Of a stretch of 23,202 bases of DNA, positions 8,401-17,400 are shown one piece after another (position 1 is the first letter of the stretch; each line of letters starts with the position of its first letter). The notes beneath the pieces are model-generated. The model ran no database searches. It saw only the letters and a program-made list of their open reading frames with translations, and had not been told where the DNA came from. The translations under genes and the position numbers were made by a program. Origin of the DNA: Intoshia linei. Taxonomy: Eukaryota > Orthonectida > Rhopaluridae. Location: contig LWCA01000568.1 in the NCBI GenBank assembly GCA_001642005.1, forward strand, positions 1 through 23,202. Reading direction: 5' to 3'.

Positions 8401-11400
8401 CTCCGACAAAAAATATCGACACCGATTTTTTGATTCGGTTCCAATCCCTAGTCATAATCAATTTTAATCATTATTTATATAATATTCTACGTAATATTTG
8501 TTTGTGTGTGTGTTCTACTTTATTTCAATAACTAACAGTATTAGAATTTTATAAAGTCCACATTTCAATGAAAGTTTTTTCCGGGGGTGTTAGCAAAATA
8601 AATTTTAACCCCCCCCCTCCAAACTCACATCTTACGGTTCAAAAACACCAATTGTCCTTTTTTAAAAAATCAAACGAATTTGAGAATTTAAAAAAATATA
8701 TATGCTAATATGGATTTTAAAATCATAAGCATTATCATAAATTTAAATTTAAAAAAATTATATCTTCAGGGCCAAAACCCCAAAGAACCCTTCTTTTTTT
8801 AATGAAAACAGATCTAGAATTTAAAAAAATGTACAGGTGGTACAATTGTACCCTGTTAACACACATAAAAAATTTCAGTCCGAATAAGTGACGACTTTAG
8901 TTAGTTGCTGTTTGTACCAAGTACAAAACAGTCAAGCTAGTTAATTAGTATAATCATTAGTTTAAAAAATTACACACATTCTTCCATGCCTTTTCAAGAT
9001 AAAAAGAAAACATCAATTGAGCAATATCGGTAAAACAAGATTGATAAAATCCAATTAAATGTAATTGAGGAAAAGACAAATTTACATTATCAATAGAAAT
9101 GTAAAACAGTTTATTAAACCTAAAACTAGCATCCACATCAAAACTTTCAATTTTAATCTGATCAATAAGAAACTGAAAAGATTCCTGAACAACCGAAACA
9201 TCAAAAGATAAAAATTCGACAAAATAATCGAAAATATTGAAAATTTCCATTAAATACTCTTCTTCGACATTAAAAATAAATGGAGAAATTTTAACATAAA
9301 ATTGATTAATTTGAATAAATAAATTTAAATCAAATGTACAAAATACACTAAAAAGTGTGTCTGCACAATTCTTTTTTTTAAAAACATTGACAAAATTAAA
9401 ACAATCACTATTTTCTGCAAATGGACATAAGACGGATAAATCCGACATGGTCATGTAAAAAGTACATGAAACAATATTATCAAAGGATAAATCTGAATCA
9501 ATTGACAGACTTTGAATATTAACAAATAAAAATTCACTGAAATTATCAATATCACAACATTGTTGAAAACTGTCTTTAAACTGTTGATAAAATTTAAACT
9601 GAAAATTTGAAACTTTAAAAAAAATTTCAAATTTTGTCTTTTTTAACGAATTATGTAAAGGCACAGACGATTCATTAGGCAATAAATTAATAAAAGAATT
9701 TGATACACGAGAATAGATTTTTTTGGAAATAAAATTAGAATCTTTGGATAAAAATGATAATTTATTATTTGGTAAATAAAAATGAGGATTGTTGCTAAAT
9801 TTGACCATATCAGGCAACATCAAAGTAGATAAATTTGCAAATTCAAAATCACAACCTATACCATTAAATATAAGAGTAACATCAACTAATATTTCATTTA
9901 TAAAGGTTTTGTAAATTTTAAATTTTCCATAAATATTTTTAAAATTTTCACAATGAATAGAGAAATTAAATTGCTTTTCGGTATCATTAGAAAAGAATTT
10001 ATCAATATTAGAAAAATGACAGAAATTTTCAACATCAATACAATCCACAGAATCATTTAGAGGTATAATTATGTATAAACATTTGAAACAATTTATAAAA
10101 TTATCAATTATAAAATTTTGAGAGGTTGACTTTTGAATAAAAATGACTGTATCATCAAGATCAAGTAAAGATGATATTTTAAAATTTGATTTAATTTTGA
10201 AATTTAATAAAATTAAATCAAAATTGTAATTATTTTGAATAAAAAAATTTGTAATAGGTAAATTGTAATTAATTTCAACATTAAACCGAGACACAAGTGA
10301 ATTTTGGTTTTTAAAATGAATTTTTGACCATTTAAAATTTACTGAAAATTCAACTTGATTTTTCAACTCGTATTTAAACCCTCTTTTCAATTCGACATAT
10401 TTTAAAATCTTCAAATTTTGTGGTTCTGTACAATTCCTTGTAGAATCTAGAGAATTTTGTGAAAGATATTTAAAATTTTTACACAAAAATATTGGATATT
10501 TAGATATAAAACAATTTTCATAATTTAAAAAACCAGATAACCCTTTTAAAATTGTATTGAGCTGCATTTCACATTTAAAATTCACATAAAGAATGGAAAT
10601 GTACATTTCTTGCAATAATTCGTTTTGAGAAAGTGGTAATTTCGTTAAATTTTTTTTCAATAATGTAAGGGTAAAAATATTTACAAATCTGCAGCATTTT
10701 GGTGGTATATAGATATAACAAGGTGTAATTTCTTTTAAAAATGTATTCAATTCATAATGTACCAATTTTTCAACATTATCAAATAATAAAAGACAAATTG
10801 ATATACCAAAATCTAAATTATTGTAAAACTTGACTGGATATTCAAATTTTATGTGTAAAATTTCAAAAGTATTAAAATTGAAAAAATTTGAAATTTTAAC
10901 AATAGACATAACATGAGGATATATAGTTTGAAATGGTACATATAAAGATGTATTTTCATTGGTTTTAATGTTATATAAGCTTTTAGAATTATTTTCAATT
11001 AAAAACAAATGTGTTTGTAAAATATTTTTAAAATAATGAATCACATTTTCATTGATACAATTAACTCGTGAATTTGCGGGGAAAATAAAATTTTCATTAA
11101 AATTTTTAAAAATTAAATCAACTTGTATACAATTCAAAACGTTACATAAAGTTGATATAAAAATTATATCCAATATACCACATTTGAAATAACTTTGTAA
11201 GCATTTTTCATTTTGAATAATTAAGTTTTTTTCAGATTCGTCCAATTCATCTTTTTTTTTGTTTGATTCAAGAAAAAATTGTTTCAATAATAAAATTGGT
11301 TTAAATAATAATAATTTTCCATCAGAATTATAATTCAAGTATAAATGACGTTTTGATGATTTGAAAAAATCATTACAATAAAATTCATCAAAAATATTTA

Positions 11401-14400
11401 AATTATATAATGCTAATTTTTGAACCACATTAATATATTCACAAAAACAATCAAATGTCCAAGCTTGCACCATATTCAAATTTTTTTCACTTTTTTCAAC
11501 ATCTTTTGAAATTTTTGAAAATGACTGTGCTTGATTTAATTTATCTAAACTATACCATGTGCATAAATCTTGTTGAATATTAAAAGGATTAACAAGATAA
11601 ATTAAAGGTAAAAAATTTACAGAGATGATGGAAAACTTGATTCCATCAATACAAAATATTCGATCCGTTACACTAACTTTTACATAAACTCCATCACACA
11701 TTTGTTTAATATAGATAATATTGATTCCGTAAATTGACAAATTTTTATTGTCTATTTCATTTTCTAGATTTGTAATATTTGTATTAAATTCCAAAAATTT
11801 TAAATTTTCAGAAAAATGAGTCAAAGATAAAACTTTTTTAAATGTACATTGATTTAAGAATAACGTTTTATTGGTAAATGCAAAACATTTACTTAAAATG
11901 TTGAATTCATTTAAAATACACATTTCTCGGCCAGGAAAAAGTTGTACACTTATTCCTTTAAAATTATTATTTAAAAAGTGTATATATAACGGAAAAGTTG
12001 TCCAATTTTTAACTTGTAGTGTAGATTTAATATAAAACTCTAAAGTATTAATATGAGAATTAATTTCAATATAAAACAAAACTTTTGAATCAATAATAAT
12101 TGGAATAGTTTTTTTATTTAAATCAAGATAAAATTTAAACTTTTTATCACTAGTTAAAACCAATTCAACATGACACGATGAAATTAAATTACATTTTGAG
12201 TATTTTTTACAAAAAGTTGTTACAAGAAATATTGAATCTATAAAAGTAAAATCACAATTTGTTAAATTAATCAGAGTTGCAGTAGATATTTTGACATCAT
12301 TTATATCAAAATCATTAATAATGTGTTTATAAAACATGTAAACATTAAAAATTGATTTCATACGTTGTTTGTCCATATTAACCAAAACTGAAGAAATATC
12401 AAATTTTAAACAATCACAAAGTGACAAATTTAAATCTTGACATTTAAATATATTAGAAAATTGTTGACTTAAAATATTCATAATAAATATTGAGATACCA
12501 TTGAGTTTTGAATAATGAGATTGAAAATTTGTACTAAAAGAGAATTCAAATAATTGTAGTTTGAAATATTCTTGAACATTGAATGTATGATTTAAAGCAA
12601 GTTTTGTTTCACTATTTATTAAAGAAAATTTAAATAGTACACTTTTAATAATAAAGTGAATAATAGATAAATTTACACTGCTGCAATTATTTTTTAAATC
12701 ATTAATATCATCAAACATTCGATTTTTAGACGTTTGATATTGATTAACAAAATTAATAAGAAAGTTTACCAAATATACATGAATATTATTTAAATTAATG
12801 AAAATTTCATCAAGCATGATATAATTGACAGTTTTATGATTAAGATTCATTCCAGCATAAAGTCCATCAACAGTCAAAAGGTTTATAAAGGGACAAACAA
12901 TTAAAGGAATTGATTGATTATTAATTTGAATTAATAAATCAATTAAACTAATCTTTTTAACAAAACTAGAAATTAAAATTTCCAAAGAAAAATGAAAAAC
13001 AATTTCTTTACAAACCAAATCAAAGGTATCTTTTAAAAAGAGCAAACATTTAGGTAAAAAAGAATAATTTTCATTAATCCTTTGTAAAACAGATTTGGTA
13101 TCTTTATCCACAAATAACGAAATTTTGAATTTATCAAAAAAGAAATGACAATAAGAATTTTGAGTTAAAATTACATCAAAATTTAATTTCAACGTATCGG
13201 TAATTTCATTCTTCAAAAATTTGAATTGTTTCAAATTTATTTCATTTTCCCAAGATTGAAAACATGTAATATACAATTTGTAAAAATAAAACAAAACATT
13301 TAAATCATGAATATTAACCAAGTATTCATTTTTTAGAGAAACTATGATCCAATCAATACAATTCATCTCATTTTTATTAAAACATTGAATAACTTTAACA
13401 GATTTAAAAAATTTCAATTTTGAATTACCTTTATAAAAGTTTTTTTCCTCTTTTGGATAAATTTCAGAGATTAAATCGAAATTTGATACTTGGCATGTGT
13501 AAATCAATTTAAAAGATTTGTTTATCAGATTTATATATGTTTTAGGAATTTTATTGTAATCATCCGTAGTTAATTCAGTACTTTTCATTTCCATTAAAAT
13601 TAACACTATTGTCCTGTTTATATCTCTTAAATTTAAATAAAATTGCAATTTTTCTACAATAATATCAACATTATAAAAAATTTTATTATTTTTATCAATT
13701 TTTTTTTCTTTATTGAAAGGCACAAAAGGTAAAAAAGTAGATTGATATAAAAGTGCACAATAAATCAACTTTATAAAATCAATATTAACATCAACATTAA
13801 ATATTAATTTGCAAAATTTAAATATCACAGAATTATCGCTTTTTGAAAGAGAAAAAAATGCAGTATATATAGATTGATCAGGTTCAATAGATATGAACAA
13901 TGTTGAAATGTATTGCAATTCACAGAGAGAATTAGCTTTTACATGATTATAAATGTTTTCATCATTGATTGATAATTTTGAAACTTTTAAGAGAATTTCA
14001 AAATCAATTTTTCCACATTTAAAAATAACATTTTTTAGTTTACTGCTTTTGTCCATTTTAAATAACATTTTTAAATTTTTTTTTAATTCATGTAAATCAT
14101 TTTCTAGTTTTATGTGACGATTAAATAAAATTGTAAATAAACATTCCATACTAATCATTTTTTCAAAATACCATTTAATCTGCAAATCAAAGTTCATTCG
14201 TAAACTGAATAAAAAAAAATTTACTAATTCAGTTGAACTGTAAATATTCATATCAATTTCATCATCAAATTTGATTGAATTTTCAAGTAATACCATTGAA
14301 CCCACAGAGTCAAAATCTTTTGTTCTAATAATCAGTTTACTTTGAATATTTAATAAAGTATTGTAAATAAATGCACAATTGTACAAAAATCTTACATATA

Positions 14401-17400
14401 AATTGATACAACGTGGAAAAACGTGAAAAAGAATCAACATGGATTGCTGTACATCACTTTGTTTAAACATTTTATCGTAACATGCAAATATATCACTAAA
14501 ATATGATAATGAATCTCCAATATTAAAAAAATCGTCAATTTTTAAAACATGATGGCAATGATACCACCTAGATTCTAGATAATTCAAAATTTCCAAACAA
14601 ATTTCAATTTTTATCAACATTTTCGCTTCAATTTTTTTTTTTAAATCATAAACAAAACTTAAATCTTTTAGATACAATGCCAATACATTTCCTATTCCTT
14701 TATCCGTCTTATCCTTAACATTAAACATTTCCTTAACTAAATTTAATTCACTGAAATTTTCAATAAAAAATATTGACGAATGAGAAGCAATTAAAACAAC
14801 ATTATTGATAGAAATGTCAAAATTTTCTAATATTCCCTTTTCTTCATTTAAATTTGACTTTTTCTTCATTTCATTAATTTCATTTCCACATTTCTTTGAT
14901 TCAAAATGTTTATAATCAAAAATTGAAAACAAATCAAATTCACTACTTAAAATAGACATCATTATCAAAATTTGATGTAAATATAAAAATGTACCTTTAA
15001 ATTTAATTAAACAATAAATTTTTTCGGTAAAATTCAAACTCATTTGAACATTTTTTTCATTATTTAACGTTGAACATATTTGAAAAATTGGAATACATTT
15101 TTTAGTAAAATTTTTAAGATAATCTTCACAATATACAAATGCGGAATCTAGATTAAATCTAATCATGGAAATTTTAGATTTCGATTTATCCAAAAATTTC
15201 ATAAAAAGAAAAATTTCATTGAAACAGAAATTATAGTTGCGATATAAAATATTTTTGTAATAATCAGCATCATCACCTGATAAACAAAGATAATTTTTAA
15301 TATTTTTTAAATTAATATGATATACCGTACATTTCAATGTAGCAACAGATATTAAAATATTATTGTACAAATGTGAGCAGGAAAAATTTTTTTCAAATTG
15401 ATAAAGTTCTCTAACCCTAAAACGTACATCAGCAGATAAATTTTCATTTGAAATTGTGGAATAAATCATTCCGAATTCATGTATAGTAATTTTTAAGAGT
15501 TTATTGCAATGTTGAAAACACGTTGAATCGCTGTTTAAATTTATGTATACATTATCAATTAGTAACTTACATACATACTGATTAAAACAGTATAAATATA
15601 AAATATAATTAATTTCCATCTTTTTAAGATTAATTTCTAGACCATTTATATAATTTGAAACAATTTTAACATTAAATATTATCATTTTAAAATCTAACCA
15701 TGAATTATTACAAATGTTACCAATGTTTGATAATAAGGGTTCCGTTTTAATAATAATATTCTCTGTTGAATCCATATAAGGCTTGTAGCGTTTAATATAA
15801 ACTGAATATATCAATTTTAGCGTATATACAAAATGTTCATTAAATATAATATCTTGATTTGCAATCAATAATAAATCTTTACGAATATTAAACATTTCAC
15901 AATCATTTTGAATAAGATGGATAAAAGATGTGTATAACATGGCAAAATTACACTTATTCATACAAAAATTTACAAAATTTGACACATTTCCAGAAAAAGT
16001 TGTCAAAATGTATGAAAATATAACATTTAGCTTTGAATCATTTTCAATGTGTTTGTTTCCGTTAATTGTATATACGTCATAATTTTGATTATTATAATTA
16101 ATTACCGTATTAATATGGTCTATAGATATCGCTTTAAAATTTAATATACCCAAGTTATCCGACAATATATTGAGATTCATATTGGATATGGTTAAAAAAA
16201 TTTTTCGATCAGACAAATCAAACCTCTAAATTTTTTATTTAAATTTAATTTCTTAAGTTAATAACATTTTAAATCAGTGGTCACATAACTGCGACCAGCG
16301 ACATGTTATTTATGATGATTTTTAGGTTCATAACCAGGCTCTTCATAAAATAATTATAAGCGCAATTATAATAATTGCTTATTATTAATTTATAACATTT
16401 ATATACATATTAAGTTATATCCTAACTTATATAATATGCTACGCAATTTTTGTTTGTGTGTGTGTGTTACGCTTTATTTAAATAACTATCAGTGTAAGAA
16501 TTTTTTAAAGGCCACCTTTCAATTACAGTTTTTTCTGGGACGTATAATAAGAGAAATTTTAACCTGCCAATTTCACATCTTACGGGTCAAAAACCCCAGT
16601 TGTCCCTCTTTTTGAAAATCAAACGATTGGAGAATTTTAAAAATTCTATACGCTGATACGGATTTTAAAATTATAAACATTACCATAAATTTAAATTTAA
16701 AAAAATTATATCTTCAAGACCACAACCCCAATTGACCCTTCTTTTTTTAATGAAAATAGCCCTAAAATTTCAAAAAATTTACAGGTTGTACAGTTGTATC
16801 CTGTTAACACACAAAAAAAATTTCAATCCGAATAAGTGACGACTTCACGGTCAAAAAAACATTTTAGTATTCATATATTTTTTTTTCGAAATATTTTATT
16901 AAAACAAAAAATGTAAAATAATTAACGGTCCGAAAATTAAAAAAAAGAAAGATTATTCTGATAAAGCTTATTCCAGTTGATATAAATACAAAATTTCAAC
17001 CGAGAAATCTAAGCATTCCAGATGAAAAATAATTTTTAATATATTATCAACCAATATTTTTCAAATATTTTGATTAAAAAGTAATATGATGGTTCCATCT
17101 GACACAAATTTGGGAACCACTCCTTTAAAGGATTGATAATAGTTAATAGTAGGATTTTTAAGTTAGATTTTCAACGTGAATTTATTTTTTAAGTATAATA
17201 AAAATGTGCTCTCGGCAGAGCTAGGTCCTGTTTGTACGTAGTATGTAAATTTATTTTTTGGTAGTATAAAAATGTTCCCTCGGTAGAACTAGGCTACGGG
17301 GATTGATAATAGTGAATAGTAGAATTTTTAAGTTAGATTTTCAACGTGAATTTTTTGCTATCATAAAAATGTGCCCTCGGCAGAGCTAAGTGCTGTTTGT

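Larger units (their letters stand above)
8221..8973 (-). other. VPS13B intron 2, mostly mobile elements
   Basis: The 753-bp intron consists almost entirely of a hAT-like MITE (8304-8450), repeat R1a (8475-8897) and a Helitron-like 3' end (8908-8940). The Helitron end stops 33 bp inside the donor, and the MITE edge lies 83 bp from the acceptor. Little original intron sequence remains. Confidence 0.7.

Noticed and set aside
8957-16216. A free-standing 2,419-residue gene starting at TTG 16216
   Set aside because: There is no ATG, and an in-frame TAG overlaps the acceptor AG at 16226. Phase 0 joining to exon 1 restores a full VPS13-type N-terminus.
8475-16845. Exon 2 as the body of an LTR retrotransposon flanked by R1 as LTRs
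   Set aside because: The translation continues the VPS13 protein at both splice junctions and has no gag, protease, RT or integrase. R1 lies beyond the splice sites and lacks TG...CA ends.
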